This document shows, piece by piece, positions 15,042 through 23,649 of a DNA stretch of 34,074 bases. How positions within the stretch are numbered: the stretch's first letter is position 1; every line of letters starts with the position of its first letter. This DNA comes from Anaerolineae bacterium. GTDB taxonomy: Bacteria > Chloroflexota > Anaerolineae > J036 > Brachytrichaceae. The notes below the pieces were generated by a model. The model was not told where the DNA came from. It did not search any database and saw only the letters and a list, made by a program, of their open reading frames with translations. The position numbers and the translations under genes were made by a program. The DNA lies in contig JAIMBB010000021.1 of NCBI GenBank assembly GCA_023511655.1, forward strand, positions 1 through 34,074. The letters are read 5' to 3'.

Positions 15042-18000
15042 ATGGAAAACCAGGACGATCAGTGTATTCCATGCGCATACCCACACGTGATTGACGCCGA
15101 CCGCGTGCGTGGACGCAAGCGAGCGTCGGCGCCGCTATACGACGCGCGCTTCGAGCACGACGCGTGCGGCATCGGTTTCCTGGCCGATCTATCCGGCCGG
15201 CCCACCCACAAAATCCTCGATGACGGTTTGAGATGTCTCGAGCGCCTGGCGCATCGCGGCGCGCTGGATGCCGACGGCAAGAGCGGTGATGGCGCGGGCA
15301 TTTTGTGCTCCCTTCCCAACACGCTGATCAACCGCGAGCTGGAGCGCGTGGAGCAGCAGGCGCATCGTCCCGGCGACGTCGCCGTCGGCATGATGTTCCT
15401 GCCGCGCGACCCGGCGGCCAACGCTCGCGTCCGCGAGATCGTCTCTGCCGAGCTGGAGAGGCGCGAGCTGCCGATCTTGATGTGGCGCACGGTGATGCAC
15501 GAGCCGAACGTGCTGGGCAGGCGCGCGCTGGAGATGCTCCCCGACATCCAGCAAGTCATCGTCGAGCGCCCCTATGCCTTCCGCAGCGAGCTGGAGTTCG
15601 ACCAGCAGCTCTACCTCATCCGCCGCTGCATCGAAAACGCGGTCCGCGCGGCCGGCATCGAGGACTTCTACGTCTGCTCGTTCTCGTGCCGCACGCTGGT
15701 CTATAAGGCGCTCGTCTCGGCCACCCAACTGCGCCGCTTTTATATTGACCTGAACGACCCCGATTTCAAGGTATCGCACGTGATCTTCCACCAGCGCTAC
15801 TCTACCAACACCTTCCCCAGTTGGGACAAGGCACAGCCCTTCCGGTTTTTGTGCCACAACGGCGAGATCAACACCGTGGAGGGCAACCAGAACTGGATGA
15901 GGGCGCGCGAACCGGAACTCAACTCGCCGGTGTGGGGCAGCGAAATCGAGCGGTTGAAGCCGATCGTGGACATCACCAGCAGCGACACCGGCCGGCTGGA
16001 CAACGTCGTCGAGCTGATCACCTTGGCCGGGCGCGACCTGCGGCACACCATCAAGATGATGATCCCGCAGGCCTGGGAGAAGGATCCGGACCTGCCGCCG
16101 GCGGTGAAGGGGTTCTTCCGCTACCACGCCGCCCTCATGGAGCCATGGGACGGCCCGGCCTCCATCGTCTTCAGCGATGGCACGCTGATCGGCCTGGCGC
16201 TCGACCGCAACGGCCTGCGCCCGGCCCGCTATCTGCAGACGAAAGATGGGTTGGTCTATGCCGGCAGCGAAATCGGCGCGCTGGACGTGGAGCCTGAACG
16301 CATTCTGGTCAACGGCAAGCTCGGCCCCGGCCAGATGATCTGCGCCGATTTGCGCGCGCGCCGCCTGTTCACCAACGACGAGATCCTCAAGGAACTCTCC
16401 ACCCGCAAGCCGTATCGCGAGTGGGCATCGCGCCAGCGCGTGCGACTGGAAGAGGTCGCCCAGATCGTCGTCGAGCAGCCGGCCGTCAACTCCGAAGCCC
16501 TGCTCGTCAAGCAGGCCCAGTTTGGCTGGACGAGCGAGGAGCTGACACTGGTGATCAAAACCATGTTCGAGGACGGCACCGAACCGGTTGGCTCGATGGG
16601 CGACGACACCCCGCACGCCGTGCTCTCGCCCAAGCCGCGCCCGCTGTTCAACTACTTCAAGCAGCGCTTCGCCGAGGTCACCAACCCGCCGATTGATCAC
16701 CTGCGAGAAGACCAGGTGATGAGCCTGCGCGTGCTGTTGGGCCGGCGCGGCAACTTGCTGGCCGAGACCGAGGAATTGGCCCACCTCGTCCGCCTGAACA
16801 GCCCGGTGCTCTCCAACGAAGAGCTCAAGGCGCTGCAGACGCTCGATGACCCGGCCTTTCAATCGGTCGTGCTGGATGCGACCTTTCCCGTGCCCGATCC
16901 CGATTCTCATCTTGACGCGCCCAATCCCGTAGTAGACGGTAGTCGGGCATCTGCCCTTGAGCGGGCCGTCCACCGCTTGTGCGACGACGCCGAGCGCGCG
17001 GTCCGCTTCGGCGCCAGCATCCTCATCCTGAGCGACAAGAAGACCGGCCCGCAACGGGCGGTGATCCCGGCACTGCTGGCCGTCGGCGCGGTGCATCATC
17101 ATCTGATGCGCCAGGGCCTGCGCAGCCGGGCCAGCCTCGTCGTCGAGAGCGGCGAAGCGCGCGAAGTGCACCACTTCGCCGTGCTGCTCGGCTACGGCGC
17201 GAGCGCGATCAACCCCTACCTGGCTCTCGACACCGCCCGTGAAGCGGTCCAACGCGGGCGTGTGCGCGACAAGTCGCTTAGCGAAAGCGACGTGGTCAGG
17301 CGCTACATCAAGGCCGTCGAGAAGGGCATCCTCAAAGTCATGTCCAAGATGGGCATCGCCAGCGTGGACGCCTACACCGGCGCGCAGATCTTCGAGGCGG
17401 TTGGATTGGCGCCGGAGTTGATCGAAGAATGCTTCACCGGCACACCTTCGCGCATCGGCGGCATCTGCTACGACGAAATCGAGCGGACGGTGCTGCAATG
17501 GCACTCGCTGGCCTATGGCCAAATGAAGAATGAAGAACTGAGAATCGAGAAAGAATCCGCGAATGCTCAATTCTCAATGCTTCATTCTCAATTGAAGCTG
17601 GACCATCCTGGCTTCTACAAAGAGCGCGCGGGCGGCGAGCCGCACGGCTACTCGCAGAAGGCCGTACATGCCTTGCAAAAGGCCGTGCGCCTGGAGAACA
17701 TCTTCGACTACACCGGCGAGGCCGAGCTGGTCACCGGCATCGCGCGCACCAAAGTCAAGACCTTTGCCATCAACGGCAACTTCAGCCACGGCTTTCGGCT
17801 TTACAAGGAATTCGCCGGTTTGTTCGGCAACAACGGTCAGCCGATCGAACCGCGCGACCTGATGGAAATACGCTCCGACCGCGCGCCGATCCCGCTGGAT
17901 GAGGTCGAGCCGCTCGGCAGCATCTTGAAGCGCTTCAGCACGGCGGCTATGTCCCTCGGCGCGCTCTCGCCGGAGGCGCATGAGACGCTGGCGATCGCCA

Positions 18001-19817
18001 TGACGCGCCTGGGCGGCCTGAGCAACAGCGGCGAAGGCGGCGAAGAAGCGCGCCGCTTCATGGAAGAGGGCAACAGCGGCATCAAGCAAGTGGCCTCCGG
18101 GCGCTTCGGCGTCACGCCGGCCTATCTGCTGAGCGCAGCCGAGCTGCAGATCAAGATGGCCCAGGGCAGCAAGCCCGGCGAAGGCGGCCAGATCCCCGGC
18201 CACAAAGTGACCGATCTGATTGCGCGTGTGCGTCATACCGTGCCGGGCGTGGCATTGATCTCGCCGCCGCCCCATCACGACATCTACTCAATCGAAGACC
18301 TGGCCCAGTTGATCTATGACTTGAAGCAGATCAACCCCGAGGCCAAGGTGAGCGTCAAGCTAGTAGCACAGGCCGGCGTGGGCACCATCGCCGCCGGCGT
18401 GGCCAAGGCGATGGCCGACATCGTGCTGATCAGCGGCCACAGCGGCGGCACCGGCGCATCACCACTCAGCTCGATCAAGAACGCCGGCCTGCCTTGGGAG
18501 CTGGGCCTGGCCGAGACTCAGCAGACGTTGCTGGAGAACAACCTGCGCAGCCGCATTCGTGTGCGCGCCGATGGCGGTTTGCGCACCGGCCGCGATGTGA
18601 TCGTCGCTGCGCTGCTCGGCGCAGACGAATACTCGTTCGGCACGGCCACGCTCATCGCCGAAGGTTGCATCATGGCGCGCGTGTGCCATCTGAACACCTG
18701 TCCGACCGGCATCGCGACGCAAAAGCCGGAGCTGCGCGTCAAGTTCGAGGGCAAACCCGAACATGTGATGGCCTACCTGCTCTACGTCGCGCAGGACGTC
18801 CGCGAACACCTGGCGCAGATGGGCTACCGTTCGCTCGACGAGATCATCGGCCGCTCCGACCTGATCGCCAAGCGCTGTCCGTCGCCGCACGAAGCGCTGG
18901 AGGTGCGACATCGCGAGGAGATGCTCACCCTGCGCAGCCTGAGCCATGCCCCGCCCAAGGACCGGCCGTTGCGCCACTGCGAGCCGGCGCCGCAATATCC
19001 GCGCAATGCGCTGAACGAGATGATCGTGCAAGACGCCCGCACAGCCATCGAAGAACAGTGGCCGATCAAGCTGCACTACACTATCCGCAATCAGGATCGC
19101 AGCATCGGCGCGCGGCTGAGCGGCGAGATCACCAGGAAGTATTACGACGGGGGCCTGCCGGCGGGCACCATCGAGATCAGCTTCCGCGGCTATGCCGGCC
19201 AGAGCTTCGGTGCGTTCACCACGAACGGCATGCGTCTGCACCTGGTTGGTGCGGCCAATGACTACGTCGGCAAGGGCATGCGCGGCGGTGAAATCTCTAT
19301 TCGCCCCTTCCCCGAAGTGACCTACGTGTGGGCCGATAACCACATCCTCGGCAATACCGCGCTGTATGGCGCGACGGGCGGAGCGTTGTTCGCTGCCGGC
19401 CGGGCCGGCGAACGCTTCGCCGTGCGCAACAGCGGGGCGTGCGGCGTGGTGGAGGGCGTGGGCGAACACGGCTGCGAATATATGACCGCCGGCGTGGTGG
19501 TGGTGCTGGGAACCACTGGGCGCAACTTCGCAGCCGGCATGACCGGCGGCATGGCCTTTGTGTATGACCCCGACGGCACGTTCGTCAATCGCTGCAACAC
19601 CGAGCTGGTGGATGTGGATCGCCTCACCCATCCGGGCATGAAGAGGCTGGTGAAGAGCCTGCTGCGCCGACACTACGAGCTGACCAACAGCCCCCGCGCG
19701 CGTGACCTGCTGACCCACTGGGAGGAGGCGTCGTTGTCGTTTCGGCGCGTGCTGCCCAAGGACCGCGTGGCCGAGATCGAGGCGATCAACGAGTTCTCGG
19801 ATTTTCAGCAGACCTGA
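15042..19817 (+). CDS. gltB: Glutamate synthase large subunit
   Basis: This is a 1591-residue GltB. It transfers the amide nitrogen of glutamine to 2-oxoglutarate, giving two glutamates. The start MENQDDQCIPCAYPH precedes a 41-residue propeptide; processing exposes the glutaminase nucleophile C42 in HDACGIGF. Domains in order: class II amidotransferase (42 to about 430), central domain (about 480-780), FMN/TIM-barrel synthase domain (about 860-1260) with GHSGGTGASPLSS, and the beta-helix GXGXG domain to the end. The 3Fe-4S ligands are C1209, C1215 and C1220 (C-x5-C-x4-C). Residues about 828-852 form an atypical AT-rich insertion with a perfect-looking palindrome in the DNA, in the linker before the synthase domain. 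No gltD (small subunit) is adjacent. Expression probably depends on the upstream attenuator. Confidence 0.97.
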   Translation: MENQDDQCIPCAYPHVIDADRVRGRKRASAPLYDARFEHDACGIGFLADLSGRPTHKILDDGLRCLERLAHRGALDADGKSGDGAGILCSLPNTLINRELERVEQQAHRPGDVAVGMMFLPRDPAANARVREIVSAELERRELPILMWRTVMHEPNVLGRRALEMLPDIQQVIVERPYAFRSELEFDQQLYLIRRCIENAVRAAGIEDFYVCSFSCRTLVYKALVSATQLRRFYIDLNDPDFKVSHVIFHQRYSTNTFPSWDKAQPFRFLCHNGEINTVEGNQNWMRAREPELNSPVWGSEIERLKPIVDITSSDTGRLDNVVELITLAGRDLRHTIKMMIPQAWEKDPDLPPAVKGFFRYHAALMEPWDGPASIVFSDGTLIGLALDRNGLRPARYLQTKDGLVYAGSEIGALDVEPERILVNGKLGPGQMICADLRARRLFTNDEILKELSTRKPYREWASRQRVRLEEVAQIVVEQPAVNSEALLVKQAQFGWTSEELTLVIKTMFEDGTEPVGSMGDDTPHAVLSPKPRPLFNYFKQRFAEVTNPPIDHLREDQVMSLRVLLGRRGNLLAETEELAHLVRLNSPVLSNEELKALQTLDDPAFQSVVLDATFPVPDPDSHLDAPNPVVDGSRASALERAVHRLCDDAERAVRFGASILILSDKKTGPQRAVIPALLAVGAVHHHLMRQGLRSRASLVVESGEAREVHHFAVLLGYGASAINPYLALDTAREAVQRGRVRDKSLSESDVVRRYIKAVEKGILKVMSKMGIASVDAYTGAQIFEAVGLAPELIEECFTGTPSRIGGICYDEIERTVLQWHSLAYGQMKNEELRIEKESANAQFSMLHSQLKLDHPGFYKERAGGEPHGYSQKAVHALQKAVRLENIFDYTGEAELVTGIARTKVKTFAINGNFSHGFRLYKEFAGLFGNNGQPIEPRDLMEIRSDRAPIPLDEVEPLGSILKRFSTAAMSLGALSPEAHETLAIAMTRLGGLSNSGEGGEEARRFMEEGNSGIKQVASGRFGVTPAYLLSAAELQIKMAQGSKPGEGGQIPGHKVTDLIARVRHTVPGVALISPPPHHDIYSIEDLAQLIYDLKQINPEAKVSVKLVAQAGVGTIAAGVAKAMADIVLISGHSGGTGASPLSSIKNAGLPWELGLAETQQTLLENNLRSRIRVRADGGLRTGRDVIVAALLGADEYSFGTATLIAEGCIMARVCHLNTCPTGIATQKPELRVKFEGKPEHVMAYLLYVAQDVREHLAQMGYRSLDEIIGRSDLIAKRCPSPHEALEVRHREEMLTLRSLSHAPPKDRPLRHCEPAPQYPRNALNEMIVQDARTAIEEQWPIKLHYTIRNQDRSIGARLSGEITRKYYDGGLPAGTIEISFRGYAGQSFGAFTTNGMRLHLVGAANDYVGKGMRGGEISIRPFPEVTYVWADNHILGNTALYGATGGALFAAGRAGERFAVRNSGACGVVEGVGEHGCEYMTAGVVVVLGTTGRNFAAGMTGGMAFVYDPDGTFVNRCNTELVDVDRLTHPGMKRLVKSLLRRHYELTNSPRARDLLTHWEEASLSFRRVLPKDRVAEIEAINEFSDFQQT
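17528..17587. repeat. AT-rich palindromic insertion inside gltB
   Basis: Two 22-nt arms (17528-17549 and 17566-17587) are inverted copies with three mismatches, around a 16-nt loop. The surrounding stretch 17522-17596 is much more AT-rich than the gene. It encodes about 25 residues (MKNEELRIEKESANAQF and onward) in frame, in a linker where other GltB proteins have no such segment. It resembles the dispersed GAATGAAG/GAGAATTGAG simple repeats; a related GAATGAAGACTAAAGAAT lies in the intergenic region at 23494-23511. Confidence 0.85.
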
Positions 19818-19823
19818 ACCTGT

Positions 19824-20873
19824 TTATCTGACGTAGATCGGGTTGCTGTAGATCCATCCACGCAACCAGCCGCGGAAGAAGCGCCGCACCTCAACGCGAT
19901 AGGTGCCCGGCTCGACGCTGGTGTGCACCAGTGACCTGCCCAGCCGGGTTGCCACCGGCCGGCCGTTGCGCAGCAGCGTGATGACGCCGATGCCCGGACA
20001 GCGCACCTCGAAGTGCGTCGCGCCGTGTCGGTGCAGGTCGTCGCCCATCACCGCGCGCGCGGCGCTGCTGCGGGCAGTGAATGAGAAGCCCCGCGCATTG
20101 CCGGCCAGGTCGTAGGCGACGAAACATCGCCCAGCGCGCAGCGCATCGTAAACCATTCGTCCGTCTCGCGCAATGTCCTGCGTCAATGGCCGGTCTATCA
20201 GCAAGTGCGTATTGACGCAGCGGAACAGGTAGTCATACGGAAAGACAGTCTTCCTGAGCGGGCCGAGTTGGAATGGGGTGCCGTGCGCATCGGCGTTGCC
20301 GATGGCGACTACGCGCCGGCCGCCCGCCAGCAGCTCGTCCCACTTGCGCAGCGTTGCCTTGAACGGGCCGCGAATCAGCAACGAAGGAAAGAAAGCGCCG
20401 AACGCCGCTGCCGGCCAGCTCCACAAGCAGGCTTTGAACTCGGTCATGTAGTTCCATAGCTCAATGCCGGTAAAACCGCGCACGTCCCAGTCCACCCAGG
20501 GAATCGCGGCGAAGTCCTCGCTCAGCCGGCTGCCATACTCGACGGGGTGGGCGAAGAAAGTCAAGCCGCCGCGCCTGGCCACCTCGTCCACCAGCCTGCG
20601 CGGATGCGACGCAAACAACACCACTTCCTCTCGAGCGTCGTACACCAGACAGTTATTGGCCTGCGGCCGGCGTTGCACGTCGTGCACCTCCTCGCCGACC
20701 AGCACCAGCACGCCGTCCACGTAGCCGTCTTTGCCACGCACCAGGACGTTGTGATCGGTGACGATGATCACGTCTATGCCTGCTCGCGCGGCTGCCTTGG
20801 CGATCTCGTGATGGTAGTCGTGCCCGTCGGAGTAAGGTGTGTGCATGTGCAAGTTCGCGACGATCTCGACCAT
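19824..20873 (-). CDS. PHP-domain metal-dependent phosphoesterase-like protein
   Basis: This 349-residue protein carries the PHP metal-site motifs in order: H9-x-H11 in NLHMHTPYSDG, D16, TDHN at 39-42, GEE at 60-62, a His in FFAHPVEYG and the late NADAHG. PHP enzymes hydrolyse phosphate esters at a trinuclear metal site; stand-alone versions include histidinol phosphatases and nucleotide phosphoesterases. The C-terminal 100 residues form a separate beta-rich region (FEVRCPGIGVITLLRNGRPVATR, GTYRVEVRRF) as seen in PHP proteins with an appended Ig-like domain. The substrate is unknown. A TACAAT box ends 9 nt before the ATG and no Shine-Dalgarno is seen. It is convergent with gltB, with only six nucleotides between stop codons. 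Confidence 0.85.
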   Translation of the reverse strand: MVEIVANLHMHTPYSDGHDYHHEIAKAAARAGIDVIIVTDHNVLVRGKDGYVDGVLVLVGEEVHDVQRRPQANNCLVYDAREEVVLFASHPRRLVDEVARRGGLTFFAHPVEYGSRLSEDFAAIPWVDWDVRGFTGIELWNYMTEFKACLWSWPAAAFGAFFPSLLIRGPFKATLRKWDELLAGGRRVVAIGNADAHGTPFQLGPLRKTVFPYDYLFRCVNTHLLIDRPLTQDIARDGRMVYDALRAGRCFVAYDLAGNARGFSFTARSSAARAVMGDDLHRHGATHFEVRCPGIGVITLLRNGRPVATRLGRSLVHTSVEPGTYRVEVRRFFRGWLRGWIYSNPIYVR

Positions 20874-20882
20874 GGCCGCGCG

Positions 20883-20888
20883 ATTGTA
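20883..20888 (-). promoter_or_regulatory. Likely -10 box of the PHP gene
   Basis: TACAAT on the minus strand (20888-20883) ends 9 nt before the ATG, with no ribosome-binding site, consistent with a leaderless or nearly leaderless mRNA. Confidence 0.45.
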
Positions 20889-20950
20889 AGCCAGCCTACG
20901 ACAGCGGGCCGGTGACGCTGACGTGATTCTGCCTGTGCTGCGCTTCGTGC

Positions 20951-20956
20951 TAAAAC
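20951..20956 (+). promoter_or_regulatory. Likely extended -10 box of the TIM-barrel/SH3 gene
   Basis: TGC-TAAAAC ends 6 nt before the ATG at 20963. The TG two bases upstream resembles an extended -10 element, and there is no Shine-Dalgarno. Confidence 0.4.
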
Positions 20957-20962
20957 GTGTGC

Positions 20963-22234
20963 ATGCTGTACGGCAAGGGCGTGTTCATCTACCAGATTGA
21001 GAGATGCGAGGAAGGCGACGCGCGGCGCATCGTCGAGCGGGCGCTGGCGGCCGGGCTGCGCCATGTGGCGATCAAAATCGCCGACGGCGACAGAGCTTAC
21101 CCGTTCGCCACGGCGGCTGAACGTCAGACGCGCGAGGCGATCGGCGCGTTGCAGGAAGCCGGCCTTGCCGTATGGGGCTGGCACTTCATCTATGGCCGCA
21201 GCGTCCGCGATCCGTCGCAAAGCATCGCCCAGGCCGAAGCGGAGGTAGCCATACAGCGCGCACATCAACTGGGCGTGCATGGCTTTGCCGTTGACTTCGA
21301 GAATACCGGTCATCCTCGGCTGACCTATCGCGGCGACGCCGAAGACGCGCGCATCTACATGGAAGCATTGCGCGCCGCGCTGCCGGAGATGCCGTTGGCT
21401 AGCGCGACGCATCGCTTCTTCAACCAGAATCTGCCCTTCGATGCCTTCCTCAGCCGCAGCGACCTGGCCATGCCGCAGGTGTACTGGGTGCAGGGCGATC
21501 CGGTGCGCAATCTCGAAAGGTCATATGCCGAATACCGGCGACGCTTCCCGGCTCTGCCCTACGTTCCGATCGGAGCGGCTTACTACGAAAGCGGGTGGGG
21601 CGCGACGCCGGAGGAGATCGTGCGTTTCCTCAACGCCGCCCGCACGTTGAACCTGACCGGGGTGAGCTTTTGGAGCTGGCAGCACGCGCGCAACGATCCG
21701 CGCTTCGGCAGCGAGCTATGGGATGTCATTGCAGCGTTCGACTGGGCGCCGCACTGGGATGAGGCGCCTGTGTGGGTCAACAGCCTGGCATGGCGTGGTC
21801 TGCGCTTTCGGGCCGGGCCGGGCACGGACTACGCGTGGATTGACAACCGGCTGTTCTATCCCGGAGACCGATTGACGGCCATCGGCCATCCGACCGCGCC
21901 GGATGCGAATGCGATGCGGTGGCAAAACGTGCGCGCGCCGGGTGGGCAGGTGGGTTGGGTGGTCTACAGCATCGGCGACGAGGTCTATCTCAGCCCATCG
22001 CCGCCCGGCGAACGCCGGATGGTCGTCGTTGCGCCGGATGGGCTGCGCTTGCGCGAGCGCCCCTTCAGAGATTCCTCCGACCCGCCGGGCGTGCCTTTCG
22101 GCGCGACGGTCATCGCCATCGGCGATCCATCGCCGGTGGATGCGGCCGGCTATCGTTGGCAGCGCGTGCGGCTGGCCGATGGGCGCACCGGCTTCATGGC
22201 CTATAGCCAGGGCGATGAGGTGTATCTGGCCTGA
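20963..22234 (+). CDS. TIM-barrel hydrolase-like protein with two SH3-like domains
   Basis: This is a 423-residue protein. Residues 1-255 look like a beta/alpha barrel of the GH25-like/DUF1906 kind: GVFIYQIERCEEGDARRIV, HVAIKIADGD, AVWGWHFIYG, VHGFAVDFENTG, MPQVYWVQGDP, YVPIGAAYYESGWG and LTGVSFWSWQHA, with Asp/Glu at strand ends as possible catalytic residues (D and E in AVDFENTG). Two SH3b-like repeats follow (about 262-345 and 350-423), each with a GLR-R-GP or GLRLRERP opening and a WQ-VR...G-VGW/GFMAYS-GDEVYL ending. Such proteins often act on peptidoglycan, but no signal peptide is present. The start is the ATG at 20963; a GTG two codons upstream is possible. The activity is inferred from fold alone. 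Confidence 0.72.
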   Translation: MLYGKGVFIYQIERCEEGDARRIVERALAAGLRHVAIKIADGDRAYPFATAAERQTREAIGALQEAGLAVWGWHFIYGRSVRDPSQSIAQAEAEVAIQRAHQLGVHGFAVDFENTGHPRLTYRGDAEDARIYMEALRAALPEMPLASATHRFFNQNLPFDAFLSRSDLAMPQVYWVQGDPVRNLERSYAEYRRRFPALPYVPIGAAYYESGWGATPEEIVRFLNAARTLNLTGVSFWSWQHARNDPRFGSELWDVIAAFDWAPHWDEAPVWVNSLAWRGLRFRAGPGTDYAWIDNRLFYPGDRLTAIGHPTAPDANAMRWQNVRAPGGQVGWVVYSIGDEVYLSPSPPGERRMVVVAPDGLRLRERPFRDSSDPPGVPFGATVIAIGDPSPVDAAGYRWQRVRLADGRTGFMAYSQGDEVYLA

Positions 22235-22252
22235 TCGCGGATCACGGTCGGA

Positions 22253-22261
22253 TGCTATAAT
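22253..22261 (+). promoter_or_regulatory. Extended -10 promoter of tRNA-Gly
   Basis: TG-C-TATAAT (22253-22261) is a consensus extended -10 element; transcription should begin near 22268, 5 nt before the tRNA. A -35 box is weak, as is usual with extended -10 promoters. It starts 19 nt after the preceding stop codon. Confidence 0.75.
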
Positions 22262-22272
22262 TCCGGCACCTT

Positions 22273-22344
22273 GCGGGAGTAGCTTAGTGGTAGAGCGTTT
22301 GCTTCCCAAGCAAAAAGTCGCGGGTTCGAATCCCGTCTCCCGCT
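22273..22344 (+). tRNA. tRNA-Gly, anticodon CCC
   Basis: The 72-nt sequence has a GCGGGAG/CTCCCGC acceptor stem, a D-arm AGCTTAGTGGTAGAGC, an anticodon stem TTTGC/GCAAA around TTCCCAA (anticodon CCC, reading GGG), a T-arm CGGGTTCGAATCCCG and discriminator base T. CCA is not encoded. Confidence 0.97.
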
Positions 22345-22348
22345 TGAG

Positions 22349-22381
22349 CTGACAGGCAACTCCGGCCTGTCAGTTTTGTTT
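22349..22381 (+). terminator. Intrinsic terminator after tRNA-Gly
   Basis: CTGACAGGC (22349-22357) and GCCTGTCAG (22365-22373) form a perfect 9-bp stem with a 7-nt loop, followed by TTTTGTTT (22374-22381). Confidence 0.9.
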
Positions 22382-22385
22382 CTGC

Positions 22386-22721
22386 ATGCCGATCCTCACC
22401 GTCCTGGTCGCAGACACGACGCATCTGCTCCACGTCGCGAGTGGCACGAACCTGCGCCGTGCGCTGCTCGAAGCGGGCATTTCGCCCTATGCGCCGTTGA
22501 CCCGCAAGGCTAATTGCGGCGGGCGCGGCCTTTGTGCGACGTGCGGCGTTCAGATCTTGTCGGGCGCATCGGAACCGACGCATTGGCACGATCGGCTCGC
22601 CCACCGCTTCGGCTATCCGCGGCTATCCTGTCAGATCGCGGTTCACGGTGACATGACGATCCGCATCCTGACCGATAAGCTCGTGTGGGGCAGGCGCGAA
22701 CCGCAATCCGAATCGCGATAA
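22386..22721 (+). CDS. 2Fe-2S ferredoxin
   Basis: This 111-residue ferredoxin has the cluster-binding pattern C-x5-C-x2-C in NCGGRGLCATCGV, with the fourth Cys in RLSCQIAVHGDM, the adrenodoxin/bacterial type. It would carry single electrons between a reductase and an oxygenase or similar partner. The start MPILTVLVADTTH is where the fold begins; the ATG lies only 4 nt after the tRNA terminator's T-tract, with no Shine-Dalgarno, so expression may depend on readthrough or on a leaderless promoter overlapping the terminator. The C-terminus is Arg/Gln-rich. It is convergent with the fasciclin lipoprotein. Confidence 0.9.
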   Translation: MPILTVLVADTTHLLHVASGTNLRRALLEAGISPYAPLTRKANCGGRGLCATCGVQILSGASEPTHWHDRLAHRFGYPRLSCQIAVHGDMTIRILTDKLVWGRREPQSESR

Positions 22722-22753
22722 CCCGCACCGCGCTATGATGGAAAACGATCGAA

Positions 22754-22772
22754 GTCCGCCACAACGGCGGAC
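22754..22772. terminator. Hairpin between ferredoxin and fasciclin genes
   Basis: GTCCGCC (22754-22760) and GGCGGAC (22766-22772) form a perfect 7-bp stem around a 5-nt loop, between two convergent stop codons. There is no clear U-tract on either strand. Confidence 0.5.
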
Positions 22773-22801
22773 CTCGACCGACCCATACACAGCTTTTACC
22801 G

Positions 22802-23362
22802 TTACTTCATGCTCGGCGGCAGGATGACCGTGTCAATGACGTGGATGACGCCGTTGCCGGCCATCACGTCGGGCGTGGTGACCTTGGCATCGTTGATCAT
22901 CACCATGTCGTTATCGGCCTTGATGGTGATCTCCTCGCCCTGGACGGTCTTGGCGCTGGTGAGCTTGACCACGTCGGCAGCGGTGACTTTGCCGGGCACC
23001 ACGTGATAGGTCAGGATGGCGACCAGCTTGTCCTTGTTTTCCGGCTTGAGCAAGTCGTCCAGCAAGGCTTTGTCCAGCTTGGCGAACGCCTCGTCGGTGG
23101 GGGCAAAGACGGTGAAGGGCCCCTCGCCCTTGAGCGTATCCACCAACCCGGCGGCGGTGAGCGCGGCGGCCAGCGTGTTGAACGAGCCGGCCGCGACGGC
23201 TGTGTCAACGATGTCCTTAGCTTCCATGGCCGGCGCTGCGATGGGCGTGGGCGCCTCGGTAGGCGTCGGCACCGCCGTAGGCATTGGAGCAGCCGGCACC
23301 GCGCAAGCTGCCAGAACCAACGCACCTGTCACACCAATCAAGAGCACTTTCTTATTCAACAT
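22802..23362 (-). CDS. Fasciclin (FAS1) domain lipoprotein
   Basis: This 186-residue protein starts [20 protein letters not shown], a clear lipobox (LAAC). A Pro/Thr/Ala-rich linker (about residues 21-46) connects to one FAS1 domain (about 48-186) with the family's [13 protein letters not shown] and YHVVPG motifs and the C-terminal [18 protein letters not shown]1 domains mediate surface adhesion and matrix binding. GGAGGAG lies about 7 nt before the ATG, so the longer reading of the frame is unnecessary. A Fur/PerR-like 7-1-7 box lies 21 nt upstream of the ATG. It is convergent with the ferredoxin gene. Confidence 0.92.
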   Translation of the reverse strand: MLNKKVLLIGVTGALVLAACAVPAAPMPTAVPTPTEAPTPIAAPAMEAKDIVDTAVAAGSFNTLAAALTAAGLVDTLKGEGPFTVFAPTDEAFAKLDKALLDDLLKPENKDKLVAILTYHVVPGKVTAADVVKLTSAKTVQGEEITIKADNDMVMINDAKVTTPDVMAGNGVIHVIDTVILPPSMK

Positions 23363-23649
23363 CCGTCTCTCCTCCGATATCATGATTCTCAAAATCAACG
23401 ATGTCTGGTTTGCCCATCACGCATGTGGCGGACAAAGCTTCACAGTTGTAGAAACTATGCGCAGCCGATGTGAAGCGTTTGTGATAGCTGGTTGAATGAA
23501 GACTAAAGAATAGCGAAGCGAATCTTGAGGAGGAGATGAGCTATTGGTGAGAGGCCGATCCCAGGGGAAGAATGTTGAAGGGGATTTGTGCTTACACGAT
23601 TGAGTAGCCCTTGCCAACCTGGGGCAGCTAGATCCACAGCCTGTCGAGC
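23363..23649. other. Intergenic region between fasciclin and purD
   Basis: It holds the fasciclin 5' region with the Fur-like box and a GAATGAAG-type repeat at 23494-23511. Downstream of purD, an imperfect hairpin (TAGC-TGCC...GGCA-GCTA) may end the purine operon. I see no gene here. Confidence 0.35.
23383..23397. promoter_or_regulatory. Fur/PerR-family-like operator before fasciclin
   Basis: The 15-bp sequence TGATTCTCAAAATCA is a 7-1-7 inverted repeat with one mismatch per arm, close to TGATAATNATTATCA. It ends 21 nt upstream of the ATG, where a repressor would block transcription. Confidence 0.35.

Noticed and set aside
15189-17570. 793-residue frame antisense to gltB
   Set aside because: GltB motifs are intact on the other strand; the antisense frame is an artefact of high GC codon use.
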